The notes below the pieces were generated by a model, which saw only the letters and a list, made by a program, of their open reading frames with translations, had not been told where the DNA came from and ran no database searches. Shown here in pieces: positions 1 through 5,984 of a stretch of 6,746 nt of DNA. The position numbers and the translations under genes are program-made. This DNA is from Dehalococcoidia bacterium CG2_30_46_9 (lineage in GTDB: Bacteria > Chloroflexota > Dehalococcoidia > GIF9 > AB-539-J10). Where the stretch lies: assembly GCA_001873005.1 (NCBI GenBank), contig MNYE01000040.1, positions 1-6,746 of the forward strand. Reading direction: 5' to 3'. The stretch's first letter is position 1. Each line of letters opens with the position of its first letter.

Positions 1-108
1 TAGGAATTCCGCGTCCTCTATACCGAATGAGACATCCTCAAGGGCCAGAAGCTCTCCCTTCGGTCCCTTAAACGTCTTGCTAACTTGCTTTACCTCGATC
101 AGAGACAT
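1..108 (-). CDS. ABC transporter ATP-binding protein, anion-uptake type (N-terminal fragment)
   Basis: Only the first 36 codons are present; the gene continues beyond the left edge. The start reads MSLIEVKQVSKTF and then LLALEDVSF, the usual first beta strands of an ABC ATPase, with an aromatic A-loop residue (F13) that normally stacks on the adenine of ATP. Walker A, which normally follows closely after the GIEDAEFL segment, lies just outside. By family knowledge, ATPases of the NrtD/SsuB/TauB group begin this way and power import of nitrate, sulfonates or similar anions from the cytoplasmic face. Its ATG is 3 bases after the permease stop codon, with GAGGA about 10 bases upstream inside the permease gene, so the two are almost certainly co-transcribed and translated together. 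ABC ATPase identity is secure; the subfamily comes mainly from the partner permease. Whether it carries the extra C-terminal domain often seen with such permeases cannot be told. Confidence 0.85.
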   Translation of the reverse strand, partial: MSLIEVKQVSKTFKGPKGELLALEDVSFGIEDAEFL

Positions 109-111
109 AAT

Positions 112-1734
112 TTATGTTTCCTCAAGGACATGTGTGCTAGCTCGGTTTAAAAGTGGTCTCCAGACGAAGTGGTTGAGCACAACGACAATCACTACCATTA
201 CCCCCAGAAGCACGAGTAATTCGTGAGTATCCCCGGCATTGGAGGCAAGGTCAAGAGAAGACCCCAGACCAGGAATAACGTGCTCTTTATGTCCAATATT
301 AACATATTCTGAAACAATGGTCGCATTCCAGCCACCTCCCCACGCTAGGATACTGCCAGAAATCAGGGCTGGAAACAAGCCGGGAACTAACATGTCTCTG
401 AGGTATTTGGTACCCCGAATATCAGAAAGCCCTGCCAACTCGTTTATCTCCTTGGGCCAGTGCTCCACGGTTTCGAGTACATTAAATACGAGATACCAGA
501 GCATACCGGTAAGCATCAGAAACACCGCCGTTATTTCCATCCCTACCCGTTCTGGGAACACTTTGGTGAACACAGTAAAGAGTATGGGGAAATAGGCCAA
601 GGCCGGAATAGACTGCATTATATCGGCGAGAATGAGGATGAAGTTTTTTATTGCCGGCAACCGCAGAATCAACAGGCCCAGACCTACCGCCAGAGCTACG
701 GCAACGAGATAGGCTACCGTAAGCCGGGACATAGAGAAGGCAGTTGCCGTGGCAATGTGCTCCAGTTCCACGGGTGAGATGGGGATTTTTATCCAGGCGT
801 AAAAGACTCCCGCGACGAGAGCCACTAACCCCAGGGCAGTAAAGATATACCATCTCCTGCGGACGCCGGAAACCACAAGATGCCAGAATGGCAAGCGCAC
901 CCTATGGATGACTTCTAACCTGGAGGTGATATACCTGACCTGTTTTAGCCGGAAGCTCTCACCCTTGAATTCGCGGGGTCTGAAGCCATGGAGCGCCAGA
1001 AACTGGTATTCTCCGGCACGCTCACTTAAACGATGCCATATGAACCGGTTCATTAGAAACACAATCGCACCTATGACGATAAGACCAGCTAGAGACATCC
1101 AGATGCTACCGTAGACAAAAGATGCCTTGTTTAAGTAGTAACCCAAACCGGGAAGGCTGTAGACCTTATCTCCGAATGTGATGAATTCAGTTATAATAAC
1201 GAAGTACCATCCGCTACCCCACGCCAGCATGCTACCAGCTACTACATAGGGATAGACAGATGGCAGAAGGATATGTTTCACATAGTCCCATCCTTCAATG
1301 TGGAAAACCCGCCTCATGTCGACTATATATGACGGCATAGACTTGATGCCGGTAATCACTCCAAACACAATACTCCATTCCATGCTGGTGAAAAGGAGAA
1401 ACATAGATGCTAGCTCCAGCCCAAATGTGCTTTCGTGAAAAGCTTGTATGATAATGGCCAGAGCTAGAGGGAAAAAGCCCAGAACGGGCACGGATTGCAG
1501 AATATCCAGTAGAGGTATCAGCCAATTGCCTATCCGTTCTCTGGTAGCCGCCAATATCCCCACGACCAGGCCAAAGGTAAGGCAGGTAATGTAAGTGATA
1601 CCTAAACGCAGTAGAGTCTGTAACGCGTAATAGGGCAGGAGTCTCGTTTCAGGGTAAACCCACGCCTGCTGAAAAACTATCCACACCAGCGCCACTAACC
1701 CCGAGAGAGCTAAGATCAAAAGGAGTTTGCGCAT
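112..1734 (-). CDS. ABC transporter permease with two fused permease domains (anion type)
   Basis: 540-residue inner-membrane protein forming the channel of an ABC importer. It is an internal duplication. LLDILQSVPVLGFFP (75-89) matches LADIMQSIPALAYFP (369-383), GSMLAWGSGW (167-176) matches GSILAWGGGW (460-469), PGLGYYL (195-201) matches PGLGSSL (488-494), and NRFIW (229-233) matches NHFVW (521-525). Each half has about six hydrophobic segments (near 3-23, 42-62, 73-95, 108-128, 162-184, 212-232; then 295-315, 337-357, 365-388, 402-418, 455-475, 506-522). The EAA coupling loop is recognisable in the second half (E432, A434, ending VP at 450-451) and degenerate in the first (ending LP at 157-158). 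Most relatives (SsuC, TauC, NrtB) are single-domain proteins of about 250-280 residues that dimerise. The layout fits the duplicated permease family COG4986. The ATG at 1734 is the only sensible start: an in-frame stop lies five codons upstream, and AGGGTG sits 8 bases before it. The substrate is unknown and no binding protein is nearby. Confidence 0.9.
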   Translation of the reverse strand: MRKLLLILALSGLVALVWIVFQQAWVYPETRLLPYYALQTLLRLGITYITCLTFGLVVGILAATRERIGNWLIPLLDILQSVPVLGFFPLALAIIIQAFHESTFGLELASMFLLFTSMEWSIVFGVITGIKSMPSYIVDMRRVFHIEGWDYVKHILLPSVYPYVVAGSMLAWGSGWYFVIITEFITFGDKVYSLPGLGYYLNKASFVYGSIWMSLAGLIVIGAIVFLMNRFIWHRLSERAGEYQFLALHGFRPREFKGESFRLKQVRYITSRLEVIHRVRLPFWHLVVSGVRRRWYIFTALGLVALVAGVFYAWIKIPISPVELEHIATATAFSMSRLTVAYLVAVALAVGLGLLILRLPAIKNFILILADIMQSIPALAYFPILFTVFTKVFPERVGMEITAVFLMLTGMLWYLVFNVLETVEHWPKEINELAGLSDIRGTKYLRDMLVPGLFPALISGSILAWGGGWNATIVSEYVNIGHKEHVIPGLGSSLDLASNAGDTHELLVLLGVMVVIVVVLNHFVWRPLLNRASTHVLEET

Positions 1735-1772
1735 GCGTGAAACACCCTAGATGTATGATAGTAGATTTCACC

Positions 1773-1801
1773 ACAATAATAAAGAATCGGTTCCACGTCA
1801 A
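1773..1801 (-). promoter_or_regulatory. Putative sigma70-type promoter for the ABC transporter genes
   Basis: On the minus strand TTGACG (1801 to 1796) is followed after 17 bases by TATTGT (1778 to 1773), matching five and four of six consensus positions. Transcription would start near 1766, giving a leader of about 32 bases that includes the AGGGTG ribosome site before the ATG at 1734. The whole 118-base gap from 1735 to 1852 holds no gene on either strand that I can support; besides this promoter it contains three GTGAAA motifs (see findings). It suggests the transporter is transcribed separately from the upstream sugar-modification genes, though read-through is possible because no convincing terminator lies between them. 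Confidence 0.4.
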
Positions 1802-1852
1802 TAAGTGTGAAAATCTGGCCTCCCGCTTTTGGAACAGGAGCAGTGACGTAAA

Positions 1853-2575
1853 TTATGATGTGCTGCGTGCCAGTTTATGTGAGGCAACTTTTTCCATTGT
1901 CACGAATTCTATTCCGTGGGTAGTCAAATAACCTATTACTTTATCCAACCTGCTTAATGCCTGAAATCCAGTGGCAAATCTTAGATCCAGTCTGACATTG
2001 GATATTTTAATAAGCTCCCAGGGATGATAATCCAGAACAATCAGGGGTAAGAAACGAAGACAAAAGCTTAGCACTGGGAAAGAAAGCCAGGTGGGTAGAC
2101 GGAGAAAGCTAGATGGCAAGGTATTAGGAATTTCCACCAGCCCAGGATAATTTCCGGGGCTACATTTGTAACTGGCTTTTGAAGCATCATAGATATATCC
2201 AATTTGTTTTAGAATAGCCAAGGTTTGTCGCGTCGCCTTAAAGTTTGGTGCCCTGAATCCCAGCGGGCTTTCCCCTGTTACCTTTTGCAAAATCTCTGTC
2301 GCTTTCTCAATTCGCTTCCGCTGTTCCTCTACAGCCAGTATATCAAACCTTTCGTGCTCATATCCGTGACAAGCAACTTCGTGTCTTTGGGAAATCTCAG
2401 CAACAATCCCAGGAAATTTCTCTGCTGCCAATCCAGTTACGAAAAAAGTAGCTGGCACATCATGTTTGGCAAGAAGTTCGAGCATTGCCGGCAACCCCTT
2501 TTCTATCCCCTGCCATGTTTGTAGAAAAGGTGGAGCATCTTGCTCAACATCAACAGTGAAAGCGACCCGAGGCAT
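1853..2575 (-). CDS. Polysaccharide deacetylase (NodB homology domain, CE4)
   Basis: 240 residues, essentially one NodB domain. Enzymes of this family are metal-dependent and remove N-acetyl (sometimes formyl) groups from amino sugars. The motifs are visible: FTVDVEQD (6-13) with catalytic D9, the metal-binding pair HGYEH (H70, H74), FRAPNF (107-112), YDAS (129-132) and the late histidine in YHPWEL (H184). All key residues are present, so it should be active. There is no signal peptide, because motif 1 begins at residue 6; the enzyme is probably cytoplasmic. A hydrophobic stretch (about 158-181) before HPWEL resembles that of deacetylases linked to exosortase-type exopolysaccharide clusters and may help it contact the membrane. 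The ATG at 2575 overlaps the end of the glycosyltransferase gene by 26 bases. This start is required, as the next methionine (M31) would remove motif 1. No Shine-Dalgarno is evident, so translation is probably coupled. The true substrate is unknown; a lipid-linked or polymeric N-acetyl amino sugar is inferred. Confidence 0.88.
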   Translation of the reverse strand: MPRVAFTVDVEQDAPPFLQTWQGIEKGLPAMLELLAKHDVPATFFVTGLAAEKFPGIVAEISQRHEVACHGYEHERFDILAVEEQRKRIEKATEILQKVTGESPLGFRAPNFKATRQTLAILKQIGYIYDASKASYKCSPGNYPGLVEIPNTLPSSFLRLPTWLSFPVLSFCLRFLPLIVLDYHPWELIKISNVRLDLRFATGFQALSRLDKVIGYLTTHGIEFVTMEKVASHKLARSTS

Positions 2576-3701
2576 TTTCTTGGCACACTTTTTCGTAGAC
2601 CTGGAGCATTCGCCTGGCGGCTATTTCCCAGGTAAATTTGCCAGCGGTTCTTATGCCATTTTCGCCAAGTTTCCTGGCTAGCTCTTTGTCTTGAAGTAGA
2701 CGAATCATACTTTCTGCCATAGTGCTATCATCCCCTGGAGGATAGAGAAGAGCATCAAAGCCATTTTGAAAAACTTCGGGGATTCCGCCTGAGTTGGGAC
2801 ATACCACAGGGACACCCGTGGCTGCAGCTTCCAGCGCTGCCAGCCCGAAGGCTTCAGTTCTCGAAGGCAGAACAAAAACGTTGGCGAGAGCCATGAGCTG
2901 AGCAATCTGCTCCTTCAATAGTATTCCGGGCAGGAATACCGAATTTGTGATGTTCAAACGTTTGACCTGGCGAGTCAAGTTATCCTTTTCTCGACCGGAG
3001 CCAGCGATAACCAGTTTCGCATCAGGAATGACTTTCAATACCTTAGCAAAAGCTGATATAAGCTGAGCTGGATTTTTTCGCTTGATCAGACGCAAGGCTG
3101 TCACCACAAGAGGCGAGTTATCCAGACTCAGTTGCTTTCGTATTAGAGAACCATCTACTTTCCGATTGAAGCATGATAAATCAACGCCGTTGGGAACAAC
3201 GACTATCCTTTCTTCAGGAAGTCCTAGAGAACGGCAAAACCGTGCCGATGTCTGACTTACCGCTATGACACAATCGGCCTTCCTGAGTGTCAAAAGCATA
3301 GGACGATGCAAATATATCAATAAAGGTGACTCAATAACAGAGTGGCAGGTCAGGACACAAGGGATTTGGTGTCTTCGTGCGAAACAAACCGCCATTTGCG
3401 CCATGGAGGAATAAATGTCCAGCCCATGGACTACAGCAACCCCCATATCTTGAATATATTTATGGCAGCGGTGAAAAAGAAGTGGCGAAGCAGCGCGATG
3501 CGGGTTATTTAGCACTAGACCCTTCACCCGCTTGATTCTGACCCCGGCAATTTCTTCCTCTTCAGATTGACCCGGATGGGCATGGGTAATCACTATGGGT
3601 TCGATACCGAGCTTGACGAACTGAAGACTTAACTCAAAAGCATAGTGAGAGGCGCCGCCTATATCGGGATAGTATTCGTCGCCAACTAATGCCACACGCA
3701 T
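2550..3701 (-). CDS. GT4-family (GT-B fold) glycosyltransferase, PIG-A/PimB-like
   Basis: 383 residues, the usual length for GT4 enzymes, which transfer a sugar from a nucleotide-sugar with retention of configuration, usually at the cytoplasmic membrane face. The N-terminal acceptor domain starts with MRVALVGDEYYPDIGGASHY, including the glycine loop at 15-16. The C-terminal donor domain has VPNGVD (169-174), ALRLIKRKNP (202-211, with R204 and K209 where phosphate-binding residues normally lie), AGSGREKDNL (233-242), and LPSRTEAFGLAALEAAATGVPVV with the EX7E pair E283/E291. The N-terminal half (THAHPG at 39-44, VHGLDIYSSMAQMA at 91-104, LTCHS at 117-121, VSQTS at 148-152) looks to me like PIG-A, the GPI-anchor GlcNAc transferase, and like bacterial PimB/BshA relatives; donor and acceptor are therefore not proven. 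The ATG at 3701 lies 6 bases after the flippase stop codon, and the 3' end overlaps the deacetylase gene. No strong ribosome site is seen. Confidence 0.9.
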   Translation of the reverse strand: MRVALVGDEYYPDIGGASHYAFELSLQFVKLGIEPIVITHAHPGQSEEEEIAGVRIKRVKGLVLNNPHRAASPLLFHRCHKYIQDMGVAVVHGLDIYSSMAQMAVCFARRHQIPCVLTCHSVIESPLLIYLHRPMLLTLRKADCVIAVSQTSARFCRSLGLPEERIVVVPNGVDLSCFNRKVDGSLIRKQLSLDNSPLVVTALRLIKRKNPAQLISAFAKVLKVIPDAKLVIAGSGREKDNLTRQVKRLNITNSVFLPGILLKEQIAQLMALANVFVLPSRTEAFGLAALEAAATGVPVVCPNSGGIPEVFQNGFDALLYPPGDDSTMAESMIRLLQDKELARKLGENGIRTAGKFTWEIAARRMLQVYEKVCQENASGRFHC

Positions 3702-3707
3702 CTGCGC

Positions 3708-4766
3708 TTAATTCCGCATCTCGGGCTTCACCGCTATTCTAAACCCAAGATAAGAGAAAATACCAGCACCTACTATACTACTCAGAACATACGAGATTCC
3801 TCGTTCGATCACTGTCACCGCCATTGCTACATTCAGAGGAACACCAGAAAAAGTTAAAACAGAAACTAATGACCCTTCGACAAGAAGCAAGCCTCCTGGT
3901 AGAAACGGAATCAAACCAACGATGACAGGAACCGAGGACGCAAACAGAAGCATAGCAAGATTAGGGTGATAGCCTAAGGCTAGGAATACAATATATAATC
4001 GACAAATATCCAATGCCCAAATTAATAATGTTAAACCTCCTATCCACAACCCCTTTCCCCGCCGGTCTATCATAGCGTAAACACTAGAATAGAAAATCTG
4101 GACTCCTGCTATTATTTCTTGTAGATTCAGGCGTCTCTGAAACCAACCAAGGACATGATTTATAATGCCACTTATGCGACTGACTCCAACCCTTTTCTGA
4201 AAAAAGAGACGAGGAAGGAAGACCATTCCGGGCGTGACTAAAGCCCAGACTGCTATAAGAGCATAACCCAGCCGGAGCGAATCCTTCCCAAATTGTAAAA
4301 ACAAACCCGCCATTAAAAATGAGACAACGAACAGAGGAGCAAAAACATGCTCACCAATAGAGGCCGCCATACCTGAGGAATATTCCACATTCTCCAATTT
4401 CCGCAGCAGGTAAACCCTTCCAAACGGGTCACCACCAACACGTGCCATTGGAGTAATATTGTTGAGGAAAATCGCACTACAAATTATCATATAAAGGGTA
4501 GCGAAACTCTCCCTGAGTTTTCTAATACTGTTTGTAACGCTGGAAGAAAGGGCTATGTGCCAGCGGATAGTCCAGATCACTACACTGAAGAAATATATCC
4601 CTATAGCTAAGCCGACAAATGAGTGCCTGGTACCCCTAAGCACTTCAAACATCTGGTAAAAGTTCTCACGCCCTAGAAGCCAGCCAGCTAGTGCCATGAG
4701 AACAATAATAAGGGCTATAAAGAGGAACGACTTGCGCAGATTTATCTTCGGTTTATACTCATTCAT
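3708..4766 (-). CDS. Flippase-like integral membrane protein (LPG_synthase_TM / UPF0104 family)
   Basis: 352 residues from the ATG at 4766, with about eight hydrophobic segments (in the longer 357-residue numbering near 19-36, 54-72, 95-112, 142-163, 172-190, 246-268, 275-297, 329-348). The family signatures are clear: NNITPMARVGGDPFGRVYLL (107-126), and PFLPGGLLLVEG (292-303) followed by G313 and ERG (326-328). This family includes the membrane half of MprF (lipid flipping) and archaeal AglD (N-glycan attachment), and often sits beside GT4 enzymes; it is thought to move or use lipid-linked sugars. Here it heads a compact cluster with a glycosyltransferase and a deacetylase. The reading frame also permits a TTG start at 4781, but that codon lies inside the AT-rich TCAAA repeat and lacks a ribosome site. 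The ATG at 4766 also lacks a clear one, and I prefer it only as the better codon. The specific substrate cannot be told from sequence. Confidence 0.85.
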   Translation of the reverse strand: MNEYKPKINLRKSFLFIALIIVLMALAGWLLGRENFYQMFEVLRGTRHSFVGLAIGIYFFSVVIWTIRWHIALSSSVTNSIRKLRESFATLYMIICSAIFLNNITPMARVGGDPFGRVYLLRKLENVEYSSGMAASIGEHVFAPLFVVSFLMAGLFLQFGKDSLRLGYALIAVWALVTPGMVFLPRLFFQKRVGVSRISGIINHVLGWFQRRLNLQEIIAGVQIFYSSVYAMIDRRGKGLWIGGLTLLIWALDICRLYIVFLALGYHPNLAMLLFASSVPVIVGLIPFLPGGLLLVEGSLVSVLTFSGVPLNVAMAVTVIERGISYVLSSIVGAGIFSYLGFRIAVKPEMRN

Positions 4767-4777
4767 CTCAACTAAAG

Positions 4778-4824
4778 TCAAAAATCAAACATCAAAATTA
4801 CAAATCAAAATTCAAATATTCAAT
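4778..4824. repeat. AT-rich, 7-base periodic TCAAA repeat
   Basis: TCAAA occurs at 4778, 4785, 4792, 4805 and 4812, with a TCAAT at 4820, so the spacings are 7, 7, 13, 7 and 8 bases. This is a degenerate heptamer tract on an AT-rich background that continues to about 4850. It fills the gap between the holA stop codon (4848-4850) and the flippase-like gene and runs to the first codons of that frame. It could be a remnant of a low-complexity tandem repeat, or an AT-rich promoter or spacer region. No strong promoter or terminator could be picked out in it. Confidence 0.55.
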
Positions 4825-4847
4825 TTCTAACTTTTGCATTTTACATT

Positions 4848-5885
4848 TTAATCTTTTATTTTCCTTTTGGTGGAGCACAAGTCAGCGACTAAAAGCTCCA
4901 GAGCTAGCTCATCGTTATACTTGCCAGTTTTGATAGCCAGGTCTGTTTCCAGAAACTTGTTATAAGCCTCCTTTATACGCTCTAAACTATACGATTCAGC
5001 CTGTTCCAGTGTTTTATCCAGGCTGAAACTTGATTTCAAGCCCAGTCTATCCTGGATTTGCGAACGGGATAACCCCGGTGTCATATCCTTAACCTGAGCT
5101 ATCAGACGAAATTGTCTGGTAATCATAGCCAGGATATATGTTGCTGAAGCACCTTCTCGATACAGCCGATAGAGTATGCCTTGCGCTGTTCCAATTTGAC
5201 TTGCGATAATTGCGTCCACTAAGTTGAAGATATTAGCCTCCTGGCTATAACTTGTGAGTCGCTTGACATCATCATGAGTAATAGTGCGTCCCTCAGCATA
5301 AAGAAGAAGCTTCTCGATTTCACTATTCATTACCCACAGATTTCCTCCGGTAAGCTCGGCAAGTAAGTTCACAGCCTCTGGGGTAATATTCCCGCTCCCG
5401 TCCTCAACTCTCCTTTTTATCCAGGCCTTCAAGTTGTTACCCCGCAACAAAGGAAAAACCTTGACCAAAACTTTAGGTGAAAGGTTTTTCAACAGGGGAT
5501 TCTGTCCGCTTATCTTGCCATCAATGAGCACTAACACAGTAGATGCTGGCATTTGTTTAATACAAGAAACTAAGCCCTGCCAGGGCAAAGACAAACTCTC
5601 CGATTTAACAACACCCTTACTAGCCTTGTTGCGAGCAGAGCGCGGCAATTCCTTGCTTTGCTTCGGCTCAAAACGCTCCAGTAAGCCATTAACTAAAACC
5701 AGACGATTTGGGGATAGGAAAGGAGCAGTATTGCACCCTTCTCTAAGTTCTTTCAAAGTCAGGTGGCGACCATCAAGAACTGTAGTGCTGATTGCCAATG
5801 CTTCCGGATTCCCCAAACCGACTTTGATTCTTTGCACTTCCCGGGAAATGGAAAAATCGTCCTCACCGTGAAAGATATAAAGCAT
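4848..5885 (-). CDS. holA: DNA polymerase III subunit delta (clamp loader)
   Basis: 345 residues, a normal length for the delta subunit, the part of the clamp loader that opens the sliding clamp during replication. The protein opens with MLYIFHGEDDFSISREV, the family's typical first strand, followed by the N-terminal AAA-like domain (PFLSPNRLVLVNGLLERFE at 55-73, STVLVLIDG at 115-123, NLKAWIKRRV at 151-160). Next come a middle domain (LLAELTGGNLWVMNSEIEKL, 174-193) and a C-terminal helical collar (IFNLVDAI at 219-226, ITRQFRLIAQVKD at 255-267, and the closing TDLAIKTGKYNDELALELL at 314-332). Delta lacks a working ATP site by family rule, so absence of a Walker A is expected. A lysine- and serine-rich linker at about 74-98 looks longer than usual. 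The start at 5885 is supported by a good ribosome site (AAGGTGAGG). The gene is divergent from the YchF-like gene. Identification is firm. Confidence 0.93.
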   Translation of the reverse strand: MLYIFHGEDDFSISREVQRIKVGLGNPEALAISTTVLDGRHLTLKELREGCNTAPFLSPNRLVLVNGLLERFEPKQSKELPRSARNKASKGVVKSESLSLPWQGLVSCIKQMPASTVLVLIDGKISGQNPLLKNLSPKVLVKVFPLLRGNNLKAWIKRRVEDGSGNITPEAVNLLAELTGGNLWVMNSEIEKLLLYAEGRTITHDDVKRLTSYSQEANIFNLVDAIIASQIGTAQGILYRLYREGASATYILAMITRQFRLIAQVKDMTPGLSRSQIQDRLGLKSSFSLDKTLEQAESYSLERIKEAYNKFLETDLAIKTGKYNDELALELLVADLCSTKRKIKD

Positions 5886-5889
5886 TCAT

Positions 5890-5898
5890 CCTCACCTT
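5890..5898 (-). promoter_or_regulatory. Strong Shine-Dalgarno sequence of holA
   Basis: On the minus strand AAGGTGAGG ends 4 bases before the holA ATG at 5885. Its GGTGA core lies 6 bases from the ATG and pairs with UCACC of the 16S rRNA 3' end. It fixes the holA start and is the clearest ribosome site in the window. It also looks like the end of a dispersed palindromic repeat (see findings). Confidence 0.7.
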
Positions 5899-5901
5899 AA
5901 T

Positions 5902-5920
5902 TCCTGAATCAAGTTCAGGA
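5902..5920. repeat. Inverted repeat A (7-base arms, 5-base loop)
   Basis: TCCTGAA at 5902-5908 and TTCAGGA at 5914-5920 are perfect reverse complements around the loop TCAAG. In the holA direction the hairpin would be in the untranslated leader, ending 3 bases before the Shine-Dalgarno. It has no U-run after it in either direction, so it is not a normal terminator. It may be a small mobile palindrome, or a leader hairpin affecting holA. Confidence 0.65.
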
Positions 5921-5926
5921 CAGGCT

Positions 5927-5945
5927 CTCTCCCGTCAAGGGAGAG
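5927..5945. repeat. Inverted repeat B (7-base arms, 5-base loop)
   Basis: CTCTCCC at 5927-5933 and GGGAGAG at 5939-5945 are perfect reverse complements around the loop GTCAA; T5926/G5946 could add a wobble pair. Read on the minus strand it is CTCTCCCTTGACGGGAGAG, a sequence I recall as a common short intergenic palindrome in many bacterial genomes. It lies 5 bases before the -35 box of the plus-strand gene. It has no U-run, so it is not a simple terminator. Confidence 0.65.
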
Positions 5946-5950
5946 GAACC

Positions 5951-5979
5951 TTGATATTTTACCATAGCGGTAATATGAT
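5951..5979 (+). promoter_or_regulatory. Putative sigma70-type promoter of the YchF-like gene
   Basis: TTGATA (5951-5956) and TATGAT (5974-5979) each match five of six consensus positions, with the ideal spacer of 17 bases. A start site 6-8 bases past the -10 box falls at 5985-5987, which is the ATG itself, so the transcript would be leaderless or nearly so. This is the best promoter match in the window, but it is only a pattern match. Confidence 0.55.
5959..5973. promoter_or_regulatory. Small palindrome in the promoter spacer, possible operator
   Basis: TTACC (5959-5963) and GGTAA (5969-5973) are reverse complements separated by 5 bases. They lie wholly between the -35 and -10 boxes of the plus-strand promoter, where a bound repressor would block RNA polymerase. 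Five-base arms arise often by chance, so this is weak. Confidence 0.25.
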
Positions 5980-5984
5980 AGGAT

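Noticed and set aside
482..853. 123-codon minus-strand frame inside the permease gene
   Set aside because: It is another frame of the clearly coding permease and shows no recognisable domain.
1820..1840. Possible terminator hairpin after the deacetylase gene (CTCCTG / CGGGAG arms on the minus strand)
   Set aside because: The stem is six pairs with one wobble and a 9-base loop, and only a short, distant T-run follows. Too weak to call.
1737..1931. 64-codon plus-strand frame spanning the permease-deacetylase gap
   Set aside because: It has no ribosome site, its end runs into the deacetylase gene antisense, and its product shows no family features.
4767..4781. TTG at 4781 as the start of the flippase-like protein (five extra residues)
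   Set aside because: It lies in the AT-rich repeat, has no ribosome site and adds no family feature. An ATG follows at 4766. The choice is not certain.
4782..4847. Promoter inside the AT-rich gap upstream of the flippase-like gene (TTGAAT, 17 bases, TAATTT)
   Set aside because: It matches only four and three consensus positions, and in such AT-rich repetitive sequence similar pairs arise easily by chance.
5434..5871. 145-codon open frame on the plus strand
   Set aside because: It lies entirely opposite holA, its product is rich in K, R, S, T and P without any family pattern, and it is explained by the antisense reading of a real gene.
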